Assembly (NCBI RefSeq): GCF_013409255.1
Contig: NZ_JACCAS010000001.1
Location: forward strand, 1,116,001 to 1,180,000
Source: Paraburkholderia bryophila
GTDB taxonomy: Bacteria; Pseudomonadota; Gammaproteobacteria; Burkholderiales; Burkholderiaceae
Direction of reading: 5' to 3'
DNA length: 64,000 nt
The translations under genes and the position numbers were made by a program. Under the pieces are notes generated by a model. The model made no database searches and was not told the origin of the DNA. It saw nothing but the letters and a program-made list of their open reading frames with translations. This document shows, piece by piece, positions 28,664 through 37,500 of this stretch. Within the stretch, counting starts at the first letter, position 1. The number at the start of each line of letters is the position of its first letter.

Positions 28664-29217
28664 GCCTGACCTCCAATTAACGAAAAGAAGCAGCAGCATA
28701 ACCGCCGGGCGTCAATCGTGCAGGCGGCCGCCGCGCGCTACGAGACGACCGCTTTCACCCTCTCGCGTCTCGCCTGACAAAACCGCCCGCCCCACGCAAA
28801 ACGTCTGAGCACCGTCCTGGCCTAAATTTTGGCGGGTGCCCATTTACTGCGCTGCTACGCTCGGTTTCATACGGACGATTGATTGCGAGCCGCGCAATCT
28901 GTCTTCATGCACTGCGAGCGCGCAAGCAGGTTCGAGCAGGTCGCGCGAAATGCGGGCCCGGCAACCGCCGGATAAGCTTGTTGCAGGCGGTTTCGCGTGG
29001 CCCTCAGTTCTGTCCCCGCGTCTGTGATAACCCGCACATTCACGCGAATTGCAAACTGCTAGACTGGTTTGAATACTCCGCCGGAGTCCGGCATGGCTGG
29101 CATCGCTCTGCGCGTTCCTGGGCTGTATCCGTCCTGCCCTGCCGACGAATGGGCTGTGCATCCGTTGCGCGCCGAAGCAGTTTGCGCGCCCCGTCACCCG
29201 CTTGCCGCGATGTCACC
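28664..29217. other. Divergent intergenic region, ABM gene / EAL gene
   Basis: No convincing gene in 554 bp. A possible promoter for the EAL gene is TTGCAA (29049-29054) and AATACT (29072-29077) with 17-bp spacing. The EAL reading frame stays open through most of this stretch, but its composition is unlike the protein, which supports the later start. Confidence 0.4.
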
Positions 29218-30552
29218 ATGTCCGCTCTCGTGCCCGCCTTTATGCCCGCGTCTATGCCAAGCGTCAGCGAATTGACTCTGAGCGGCCTGCTGCCGCATCT
29301 GGTCCGGGACGAGTCCGGCTGGACCGCGACGTGGCGTGCCTTGACACTGCATAGCGTGTTCCAGCCGGTGCTGTCGGTCACGCATCAGTGCGTGGTGGGT
29401 TACGAGGGCTTGCTGCGCGCGTTCGATCCGGTCGGCCTGCCGGTCTCGCCTGAAGTCCTCTTCTCCGGCACCCGCTCCGCCGCCGACGCGCGCGAACTCG
29501 ACCGTATCGCGCGCTGCCTGCATGTGGCGAATTTCATGGAGCAAGGCATCAGCACCGGCTGGCTATTTCTGAATACCCGTCCGCAGGTGTTTGAAACCGG
29601 CTGGCCGCAACGCACTTTTATCGATGAACTGTCGGCGCATTTCGGCTTGCCGCAGGAACGCATCGTGATCGAAGTGCTGGAGCAGCCCGCCGACGACGAA
29701 TCCGCCGTCGCCAGCATGCTCGCCGCGTCGCAACCGCGCGATTTCCTGATCGCGATCGACGACTTCGGCACGGGCTTCTCGAACTTCGACCGCGTGTGGC
29801 GCTTCCGTCCGGACATCGTCAAGCTGGACCGATCGCTGGTGGCGCGCGCGGGCAAGCGCGAGGGCGACGATTCGATGATTAGCCATCTGATCGCGATGCT
29901 GCATCAGTCCGGCACGCTGGTGCTGGCTGAAGGCGTCGAGACCGACGAAGAGCTGATGATTCTGATGCAGGCCGACGTCGACTTCGTGCAAGGTTTCTGG
30001 CTCGGTCAGCCGAAGGGATCGGTGCAGGCGGCCTGCGCCAAAGTGCCGGCGCTGATCGAGTCGATGTGGACCAAGTTCGCCACGTACGAACGCGAGCATG
30101 CGGGCCACCAGCGGCTCGGTTTCGAAGGCTTCGCGGAAAGCGTGCTGGCCGCAGTCGACACCTTCAAGACTACCGGCGATCTGCGCCAGGCGGCGCAAAA
30201 GATCTGGCATCTGAGCGAAGCGCGCCGGGTATTCATCACCGACGGCCAGGGCGAGCAGACGCAGCCTTCAGTCACGGCGGCCTCGGTGCCGCCGCCACCG
30301 CTGCGGCTCGCGCCGCTCTACACCGACACACGCAGCAACTGGTCGCGGCGCGCCTATTTCAAGCATGCGCTCGCCGCACCGGGACGCGTCGCGATGATGG
30401 GTCCGCATTATTCGCTGGCTGACGGTCAGGACTGCTATACCGCGGCGATTGCGTTCGAGCGCGACGGCGGGACGCATGTGCTGTGCGTGGATTTTGTACC
30501 CACCGCGACCACGGCGGATGTGCGTCATGGCGGGCGCGGCGGTAAGCGTTAG
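29218..30552 (+). CDS. EAL-domain cyclic-di-GMP phosphodiesterase
   Basis: Hydrolyses c-di-GMP to pGpG. The 444-aa protein has an EAL domain (about 40-270) with the catalytic set present: EGLLR (variant of EAL, near 63), NTRP, EVLEQ, AIDDFGTGFSNF (near 181), VKLDRSLV, LAEGVET (near 238) and VQGFWLGQP. It should therefore be active. The C-terminal part (about 345-444) is a separate sensor-like domain with NWSRRAYFKHALAAPG and VLCVDF. No membrane helix is seen. The ATG at 29218 is chosen because upstream residues look non-protein-like. It stands alone. Confidence 0.88.
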   Translation: MSALVPAFMPASMPSVSELTLSGLLPHLVRDESGWTATWRALTLHSVFQPVLSVTHQCVVGYEGLLRAFDPVGLPVSPEVLFSGTRSAADARELDRIARCLHVANFMEQGISTGWLFLNTRPQVFETGWPQRTFIDELSAHFGLPQERIVIEVLEQPADDESAVASMLAASQPRDFLIAIDDFGTGFSNFDRVWRFRPDIVKLDRSLVARAGKREGDDSMISHLIAMLHQSGTLVLAEGVETDEELMILMQADVDFVQGFWLGQPKGSVQAACAKVPALIESMWTKFATYEREHAGHQRLGFEGFAESVLAAVDTFKTTGDLRQAAQKIWHLSEARRVFITDGQGEQTQPSVTAASVPPPPLRLAPLYTDTRSNWSRRAYFKHALAAPGRVAMMGPHYSLADGQDCYTAAIAFERDGGTHVLCVDFVPTATTADVRHGGRGGKR

Positions 30553-30583
30553 CCGCGTCACTCGCGTCACTCAACTACGCAAA

Positions 30584-30988
30584 TCAATCCTCCACCCGGC
30601 CGCGGCCGGATTTGATCTCGCTGCGTTTAGCCTTGCCGTCCAGCCGCCGCCGATTGGATGCGCGCGTGGGCCGGGTCGCGACACGCGGCTTGCGCGTCAC
30701 GCTGACGCTCTCGATCATCTCATCGAGCCGCGCCAGCGCCGCCGCGCGATTCATCTCCTGAGTTCGGTGTTCCTGCGCCTTGATGATCACCACGCCGTCG
30801 CGCGTCAAGCGATGGTCGGACAACGCGAGCAGGCGCATCTTCAACACCTCCGGCAACGACGAAGCCTGTACGTCGAAACGCAGATGAATGGCGCTCGACA
30901 CCTTATTGACGTTCTGCCCGCCCGCGCCTTGCGCACGTACGGCGGTCAACTCGATTTCGTTCGGTGGGATCGGATAGCGGGAAGTCAT
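30584..30988 (-). CDS. arfB: Ribosome rescue hydrolase ArfB (YaeJ)
   Basis: Codon-independent peptidyl-tRNA hydrolase that rescues ribosomes stalled on non-stop mRNA. It has 134 aa. The GGQ catalytic motif lies at residues 23-25 in [19 protein letters not shown]. The basic C-terminal tail ([28 protein letters not shown]) is the region that enters the empty mRNA channel in ArfB. Length and tail separate it from release factors 1 and 2. It is transcribed towards the EAL gene with 31 bp between their stops. Confidence 0.94.
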   Translation of the reverse strand: MTSRYPIPPNEIELTAVRAQGAGGQNVNKVSSAIHLRFDVQASSLPEVLKMRLLALSDHRLTRDGVVIIKAQEHRTQEMNRAAALARLDEMIESVSVTRKPRVATRPTRASNRRRLDGKAKRSEIKSGRGRVED

Positions 30989-31153
30989 GAGGCGGGTCTG
31001 GGCAAAGAGACGTCAGTGTACACAGCGAGGCGCGCGGCGCGCAGCCCGTCATGGGTTACGGACTATCGGACACGAGCGCCGATGCGAAAAACTATTTGCG
31101 TTGGCACACCCAGTTCGCGGATACTGCGCTTTCCGCTTACAGCGTAAATTCAT

Positions 31154-31795
31154 ATGAAACTCCGTCCGGGTTTTGTGCTGGAACTGGTCGTCAATTTTCT
31201 GCTGCCGTGGCTCGTGTACCGGTATTCGCATCCGCATCTTGGCGAGACCGGCGCGCTGATCGCCTCCGCGGTGCCGCCGATCCTCTGGAGCCTGATCGAA
31301 CTGGTGCGCTTCCGGCGCGTCGACGCGCTCAGCGTGATCGTCGTGGGCGGCATCGTGCTGTCGATCGGCGCCATGGCGCTGGGCGGCAGTCCGCGTATGT
31401 TGCTGTTGCGCGAGTCGCTAGTGTCCGGCGCGATCGGCGTGGCGTTTCTGCTGTCTTTGCCAATGCGCCGCCCGCTGATCTTTTACCTCGCGCGCGCCAG
31501 CGTCGCGCGTGAAATGGAAGGCGGCGCCGCGCGCTTCGAAGCGCTGGTGCAGGAACGGCCGGGCCTCTCCGGCGCGCTGCGCATGATGACGCTGGTGTGG
31601 GGCGTCGGCCTGACCGGCGAAACGGCGCTCAGGTCGTGGATGGCGCTGACGTGGCCGATCGAGCGCTTCCTGGTGGTGTCGCCGTTCATCGGCTACGGCA
31701 TTTACGGCGCGCTGACGGTCTGGACCGTGTGGTACCGCAAGAGCCTGCGCAAACGCAGCGAACCAAGCGTGCCGGCGGACGGCGTGGCCGGTTAA
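31154..31795 (+). CDS. VC0807-type integral membrane protein
   Basis: 213 aa with about six predicted transmembrane helices (for example FVLELVVNFLLPWLVYRY, DALSVIVVGGIVLSIGAMALG, LVSGAIGVAFLLSLPM, FLVVSPFIGYGIYGALTVW). It resembles the VC0807 family, a group of small septation-protein-A-like membrane proteins of unknown function. Its stop codon TAA (31793-31795) directly abuts the recD stop on the other strand, with no base between. Function unknown. Confidence 0.75.
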   Translation: MKLRPGFVLELVVNFLLPWLVYRYSHPHLGETGALIASAVPPILWSLIELVRFRRVDALSVIVVGGIVLSIGAMALGGSPRMLLLRESLVSGAIGVAFLLSLPMRRPLIFYLARASVAREMEGGAARFEALVQERPGLSGALRMMTLVWGVGLTGETALRSWMALTWPIERFLVVSPFIGYGIYGALTVWTVWYRKSLRKRSEPSVPADGVAG

Positions 31796-33805
31796 TCAAC
31801 GCCACGCTTCCGCGATCCGCGCCGCCAGCCCCGAATCGCGCTGCGTGGGCGTCGCGATCGCTTGCGCCAGCACGGCCTGCGAGCCGATCACTTCGACCCG
31901 CTCACGCGCCCGGGTAATCGCCGTGTACACCAGTTCGCGCGACAAGACGCGGCTGAATACCGCCGGCAGCATCAATACCGCGTGCTCGAACTCCGAGCCT
32001 TGCGACTTGTGGACCGTGAGCGCGAACGCCGTATCGTGCGGCGGGAGCGCGGCGGGCGACACCGCTCGCAGACCGCCGTCGCCGGTGCGGAAATAGACGC
32101 GCAACGCGCCGCCCGCCCCCGGCAATGCAATGCCGATGTCGCCGTTGAACAGGCCCAGCGCGTAGTCATTGCGCGTCACCATCACCGGACGCCCGGCGAA
32201 CCAATGCGCGCCCACCGCCAAAGTCACCCCAGCCGAGCGCCGCACCTGAGCGGCCATGACCGTATTCACCTGATCGACGCCACGGGGTCCGGACCGGGTG
32301 GCGCACAAAATCCGGAAACGGTTCAGCGCGTCGAACAACGGCAGCGGGTCCGGCGTGTCAGTGGCGAGTGCTTCGGCCAGTGCGTCGGCATACGGCGCGA
32401 AGCCCGCGGCGAGTCGCGCGACGGTGCGCTCGGCGAGTGTCGCCTGGGTGTCTTCGTGTAGCGCCGCGGCGCACGCTTCGACCGGATCGATGACGAGCAC
32501 GTCGAGCGCCGCGCCAGCCGAGCCGTTGCGGATCGCCACCGACAGCCGGCCGATCGGCGAGTCGAGGCCGAACCGGTAGTTGCGCTCGAGCCAGACGACG
32601 CAATCGGCGAGCGGATTGTTGGCATGGGGCGCCGACGACGCCGCATCGTGCGGCGCACCGGTGTCGGTGTGAGCGAAAAACGCATCCGGCTCTTCATCGG
32701 CACCGCGCGAGACGTCGGGCAACGCCTGCGCGAGCCGTGCGTTGTCGATACCCAATGCGTCGGCGATCCGCTGCAAGCCGGGTTGCGTGAACGCCGGCCG
32801 CGCGCTGAGTTCGGCGAACACCGCGCCGGCCTCGACGGCGGCGAGCTGATCCTTGTCGCCCAGCATCACGAGCCGCGTCTGCGGCGCGATCGCGTCGAGC
32901 AGATGCGCGGCCATGGCGACATCGATCATCGACGCCTCGTCGATCACCACGACGTCGTATGGCAACGGATTGTCGCGATGGTGCCGGAAGCGTCCGCCCG
33001 GCCCCGAGCCGAGCAGACGATGCAACGTGTACGACGTCTGCGGCAAACGCGCCGCCAGCTCGGGCGGCAAGTCGCCGGCGCGCGCGAGCAAGGCTTCCTG
33101 CATGCGTTGCGCGGCCTTGCCGGTGGGCGCCGCGAGGGCGATGCGCAAATCGGCGCAGGCATCGAGCAGACAGGCCAGCACGCCGACCACGGTGGTGGTC
33201 TTGCCGGTGCCCGGTCCGCCGCTGACGATCGTCAGACGCCCCGACAATGCCATGACGGCCGCGACGCGCTGCCAGTCGACTTCGTCGTCTCTGGGTGGGC
33301 CGAAGTAGCGTAGCAGGCGTTGGTGCAGGGTTGCGGCGTCGGCTTGCGCGTTCGTTTCGAGGTCGGCGTTGTCACCCGCCCCCGCATGCGCCACCAGCGA
33401 GCGCGCCAACCGCCGCTCGTAATCGTAGTAACGCGCGAGGTACAAGCGCCCTTGCCCATCGATCACCAGCGGCCGCAACGCCGCCGAAGTCTGCGACCCG
33501 TCGCTGGCCATGCCGCTCGCGAACAACGCCGCGCGCACTTCAGCGCTCGTCGCATCGAAGCGCCGCGCCAGCACCGCAAGCGGCACGCACACGTGGCCTT
33601 CATCGGTCGCGCGGCTCGCGGCGAACGCGCCCCGCGCCGCCCATTTCACCGCTTCGGTCAACGCCCCGCCACGCCGCGCCAGCGTCCCGATGCGGCGTGC
33701 AAAACCCTCGGCCAGCGCGACGCTGAAATCGGCCGGCGCGGGCAGACTCACGCCGATGTCGTCGATTTCCGGTGGCGCCGACGCGCTCTGGTCGAACGTG
33801 CTCAT
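31796..33805 (-). CDS. recD: Exodeoxyribonuclease V subunit RecD
   Basis: 5'-3' SF1B helicase of RecBCD. It has 669 aa. Walker A GGPGTGKTTT lies near residue 196, then VVIDEASMIDVAM (Walker B/DEAS) and LVMLGDKDQLAAVEAG (motif III). The C-terminal motif ALTVHKSQGSEF and VYTAITRARERV complete the helicase core. The N-terminal 150 residues are the RecB-interface domain. The ATG at 33805 overlaps the recB stop by 4 bp (ATGA), showing coupled translation. Last gene of the recC-recB-recD operon. Confidence 0.95.
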   Translation of the reverse strand: MSTFDQSASAPPEIDDIGVSLPAPADFSVALAEGFARRIGTLARRGGALTEAVKWAARGAFAASRATDEGHVCVPLAVLARRFDATSAEVRAALFASGMASDGSQTSAALRPLVIDGQGRLYLARYYDYERRLARSLVAHAGAGDNADLETNAQADAATLHQRLLRYFGPPRDDEVDWQRVAAVMALSGRLTIVSGGPGTGKTTTVVGVLACLLDACADLRIALAAPTGKAAQRMQEALLARAGDLPPELAARLPQTSYTLHRLLGSGPGGRFRHHRDNPLPYDVVVIDEASMIDVAMAAHLLDAIAPQTRLVMLGDKDQLAAVEAGAVFAELSARPAFTQPGLQRIADALGIDNARLAQALPDVSRGADEEPDAFFAHTDTGAPHDAASSAPHANNPLADCVVWLERNYRFGLDSPIGRLSVAIRNGSAGAALDVLVIDPVEACAAALHEDTQATLAERTVARLAAGFAPYADALAEALATDTPDPLPLFDALNRFRILCATRSGPRGVDQVNTVMAAQVRRSAGVTLAVGAHWFAGRPVMVTRNDYALGLFNGDIGIALPGAGGALRVYFRTGDGGLRAVSPAALPPHDTAFALTVHKSQGSEFEHAVLMLPAVFSRVLSRELVYTAITRARERVEVIGSQAVLAQAIATPTQRDSGLAARIAEAWR

Positions 33806-36800
33806 ACGCCACCTCCAATCATGGCCGCGTCGAGCAGCGCCACCAGCTCGAACGCGGGCCGGCGCACATGCACGCCGGCTGCCGCGTCGGCATCCCGCCA
33901 ATCCGGACGCACCCCGCGCACGAACAGATACAGGTAGCCGCCGATATGCGTCTCGTACGTGTAATCGCGCACCCGCGTCTTCAGATAGCGATGCAAAGCG
34001 ACCGTATAAAGCAAAGCCTGCAGGTGATACGCGTGGCTCGCCATCGCAACTTCGAGCGGCGCCGACCCATAGTCGGCGACGGTGTCGCCAAGATGGTTCG
34101 ACTTCCAGTCGACGACCCAGAAGCGTCCGTCGTGCTCGACGATCATGTCGATAAATCCTTTGACGAAACCCCGCAGCACGCCGGGTTCCAGTGCGACATC
34201 GGGATAGCCGTGTTCGATCAGCAGTTCGCGCAACGCCGGGAAAACGAGCGACGGCGCGGCAAACAGAAACTCGAGTTCGTTCAGCCGCCGTTGCGGATTC
34301 AAGCTGGCGAGCGTCATGCCCGGCACGAGTTCGGTGTTGACGATGTCGGTCAGCAGGTTATGCATCATCGCGGGCAGACGCGCGGCGAGTTCCGGCACAG
34401 CCGGCGCCGGACGTTCGCGCAGCGCGCCGCGAATCGCATCCGGCCACGTAGTCGGATCGCTAAAGTCAGCGAGTTCAAACATGCGATGCAGACACTCGCC
34501 CGCCGCCGCGCCGCGCGGAAACGCGAGAATGTCGTCTGCCGCGTAAGACGGCGTTTGCGGCGCGGGCACGAGCATAGGCGGCGGCGCGAGCGCATCCGCG
34601 ATCTCGTCGTGATCGGGACGCACGTCTTCCGCCGGCGCATGCATCTCCTCGGCCTTGCTGCCGGCCGCGATCAGTCCGCTGAAACTCGCCATCCGCCACT
34701 GATCGCGCAACGGCCGGCGACTGGCACGCGCCTGCATCCTCGCGCCGCTGTCCTGCAGGCTCTCCAACGGCACGCGGCGCTCCACCTTAGGTAACGGCTG
34801 CAGCGTCACCGGGCCGCCCGCCAGCGCCTGCCAGCTCGCGGCCAGCGCGGCTTCGTCGGGCGGCTCGGCGAGCCAGTCGTCGAAACTGTGAGCGCCACCG
34901 CCTGCCAGCCAGTTCAGCACGCTGCGGCGCGACTCCTTGGTCGAGCGCGACGACAGATAAGTGCCGGCGACCAGATAGCAGCGGTACACCGCGCGCGTCA
35001 GCGCCACATACACGAGCCGCGCACGTTCTGCCGCCTGCTCGCGCGACGCATAGCGCGACGCGCGTTCGGCCTCTTCGTCGTCGCAACCGTAGTGCAGCAC
35101 GGCCGCGCCGTCGTCGTCGTGATACTCGCGTGCGTCGGGCAATCCGGACGACGGCGGCTCGCGCAACGCGCCGTCGTTCAGGAACGGACAGAACACCACC
35201 GCGTATTCGAGCCCTTTCGATTTGTGCACGGTCACGATCTGCACGAGGTTGCGGTCCGATTCGAGCCGCAACTGCGCGTCTTCGCCGCCGCCCTGGGTGC
35301 GTTGCGCGGCCAGCCAGCGCAACGTGGGCGCGATCCCGGGCTGGGTCGCGGCGCGCGCCTGCACCAGTTCGGCCAGATGATTCACGTTCGTCAGACGGCG
35401 CTCGCCGTCGACGCCCGCCACCAGCCGCTGCGCGACGCGCAGTTCGCGCATCAGCGTGCGCCACATCACCGCGAAACCTCGCTCATGCCACAGCGTGCGA
35501 TAGCGCGAAAAACGTTCGACCCAACCCATCGCGTCCGCGGCATGCGCGGGATCGTCGGCGGGCGCGGGTGCGTCGGCGACCTGCTCGATGCGCCACAGCG
35601 ACGTGGCGTCGAGACCGAGCCAGTCGGTCGCCAGCGCGGCGCGCAGACGACGCAGATCGCCGGGCGTATCGACGGCGGCCAGCACGCGTTCGATCTGCTC
35701 GGCGTCGAGCGTAGCGAACACCGAGGCCTGCGCCAGCTCGACACTGCCGACGCCCCACGCCGCCAGCACGCGTTTGATCAGACTGCCCTGCCGGTGCGTT
35801 TGCACCAGCACCGCGATATTGCCCGGCGCGAGCGGCGCGTCGCCGATCGTCACCGCGCCGTGTCGCGCGCCGCGCAACAGACGCACGATCTCGGCGGCGC
35901 ACGCTTCGCTCGCTTCGCGCTGCGCGTCGCGCTTGGTCAGCGCGGCGTCGCCTTGCGGCAAGGTCCAGATGCGGAAATCGCCGCCGCTCGCGTCGGGATC
36001 GACGAAGGGCGCCCGGCGCCGTTCGCCCGCGCGCACCGGTTGATAGTCGAGGCCGTCCAGCACGAACGCTCGCGGGTTGGCTTCGAAGAAACGGTTGCAC
36101 GCTTCGACGATCGGCGCGGTCGAGCGCTGATTGACCGCCAGCGTGTAACACGCGGACGCCGCCGCGCGCGCCGCCAGATACGTATGCAGATCCGCCGCGC
36201 GAAAACTGTAGATGGCCTGCTTCGGATCGCCGACCAGAAACAGCGGACCGGCCGGCGCGAAGATGCGGCTGAAGATCGCGAACTGCAGCGGATCGGTATC
36301 CTGGAACTCGTCGATCAGCGCGGCCGGATAGCGTGCGCGCAAGGCATCGGCCAGCCACGGATTCGCTTCAAGCGCCCGGTACAGGTTGGACAACAGATCG
36401 TCGAACGACACCACCCGGCGGGTACGCTTGCGCGCAACCAGTTCGGCCGGCGCGTAGTCGAGCCAGGTCTCGACGAGCGAGAGCCAGCGCGCGCGTTGCG
36501 CGGCTTCGGCCGCAATCACGGCTGCCGCGAGCGCTTCCGCGTGCTCGAAGAACACGTGTTCGGGCGGTTCGAACTTGACCTTGGTCGCCTTCTTCAACGC
36601 CGACACGGTGAGCTTCAACGCGGCACGCGGCGGCGGCGCATGGCAATCGCCTTGCGCGAAGTAATCGGTCCACGCGGCGATCGCGGCGCTCACATGGTCA
36701 GGCTTGTGAGTGGTCTTGCTCAGACGGTCTTGCGCATCGGCGAGCAGGCGGACAATTCCGTCGCGCTCCGCTTGCCAGACTTCGCAAGCGGCGTCGAAGC

Positions 36801-37500
36801 CGGCTTGCGGATCGGCGCTGCCGCCGCTCGCGTCCACCGTGCCCCAGCGCAATTGCGCCAACGGCTTTTTCAGACGCCGCGCGAGTTGCTCGTCGAGCGA
36901 AGCGGGACCGGCGCGTTTGGCCACCAGCCATGCGGCGAACGCGGGATGCGCGTGCGCAATCGGTTCGACCTGTTCGCGCCAGAAATCGGCGGCCATTTCG
37001 AAACGCAACGCGGCGTCGTCGGCTTCCATTTCGAACGCGAACGGCATTGCGGCGGCGAACGGCGCCTCCTGCAGCGCGCGCTGACAGAAAGCGTGAATGG
37101 TGTGAATCGCCGCCTGGTCGAAGGTGCGCAGCGCGCGCCGCACCACCTTCAACGCAGCGTCGCGCTCGATGCCGCTGTCCGGCGCCAGCGTCGTTTCAAA
37201 GAGACGCTGGATAAACGGATCGCCGCCGTCGTCGTCCATTTCGATCGCGCGATGCAGCTCCGCGAGACGACCGCGGATCCGTTCGTGCAGTTCGGCGGTC
37301 GCCGCTTTCGTGAACGTGACGACGAGAATCTGATCCGCGTTCAGGTTCTTTTCGAGCAGCAAGCGCACGTACAACGCGCAGATGTTCCACGTCTTGCCGG
37401 TGCCCGCCGACGCCTCGATCTGGTTCACGCCGTCGAGCGAACAGCCGAACACATCGAGCTCTTCGGCGACCAGCGCATAACTGTGCACGGCGCCGCTCAT
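33802..37500 (-). CDS. recB: Exodeoxyribonuclease V subunit RecB
   Basis: 3'-5' helicase and nuclease subunit of RecBCD for double-strand-break repair. It has 1232 aa. Walker A EASAGTGKTWNICALYVRLL lies near residue 28, ALIDEFQDTDPLQF holds motif II, VGDPKQAIYSFRGAD-type motif III reads VGDPKQAIYSFRAADL, and IVTVHKSKGLEYAVVFCPF is motif V. The C-terminal nuclease domain has GFVKGFIDMIVEHDG and VVDWKSNHLG, with the Asp and Lys needed for cleavage present (about 1130-1155). It overlaps both recC and recD by 4 bp. Confidence 0.96.
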   Translation of the reverse strand: MSGAVHSYALVAEELDVFGCSLDGVNQIEASAGTGKTWNICALYVRLLLEKNLNADQILVVTFTKAATAELHERIRGRLAELHRAIEMDDDGGDPFIQRLFETTLAPDSGIERDAALKVVRRALRTFDQAAIHTIHAFCQRALQEAPFAAAMPFAFEMEADDAALRFEMAADFWREQVEPIAHAHPAFAAWLVAKRAGPASLDEQLARRLKKPLAQLRWGTVDASGGSADPQAGFDAACEVWQAERDGIVRLLADAQDRLSKTTHKPDHVSAAIAAWTDYFAQGDCHAPPPRAALKLTVSALKKATKVKFEPPEHVFFEHAEALAAAVIAAEAAQRARWLSLVETWLDYAPAELVARKRTRRVVSFDDLLSNLYRALEANPWLADALRARYPAALIDEFQDTDPLQFAIFSRIFAPAGPLFLVGDPKQAIYSFRAADLHTYLAARAAASACYTLAVNQRSTAPIVEACNRFFEANPRAFVLDGLDYQPVRAGERRRAPFVDPDASGGDFRIWTLPQGDAALTKRDAQREASEACAAEIVRLLRGARHGAVTIGDAPLAPGNIAVLVQTHRQGSLIKRVLAAWGVGSVELAQASVFATLDAEQIERVLAAVDTPGDLRRLRAALATDWLGLDATSLWRIEQVADAPAPADDPAHAADAMGWVERFSRYRTLWHERGFAVMWRTLMRELRVAQRLVAGVDGERRLTNVNHLAELVQARAATQPGIAPTLRWLAAQRTQGGGEDAQLRLESDRNLVQIVTVHKSKGLEYAVVFCPFLNDGALREPPSSGLPDAREYHDDDGAAVLHYGCDDEEAERASRYASREQAAERARLVYVALTRAVYRCYLVAGTYLSSRSTKESRRSVLNWLAGGGAHSFDDWLAEPPDEAALAASWQALAGGPVTLQPLPKVERRVPLESLQDSGARMQARASRRPLRDQWRMASFSGLIAAGSKAEEMHAPAEDVRPDHDEIADALAPPPMLVPAPQTPSYAADDILAFPRGAAAGECLHRMFELADFSDPTTWPDAIRGALRERPAPAVPELAARLPAMMHNLLTDIVNTELVPGMTLASLNPQRRLNELEFLFAAPSLVFPALRELLIEHGYPDVALEPGVLRGFVKGFIDMIVEHDGRFWVVDWKSNHLGDTVADYGSAPLEVAMASHAYHLQALLYTVALHRYLKTRVRDYTYETHIGGYLYLFVRGVRPDWRDADAAAGVHVRRPAFELVALLDAAMIGGGV

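Noticed and set aside
28879..29217. N-terminal extension of the EAL protein
   Set aside because: The residues are Arg/Cys/Ser-rich and unlike a domain; ATG 29218 fits the protein start better.
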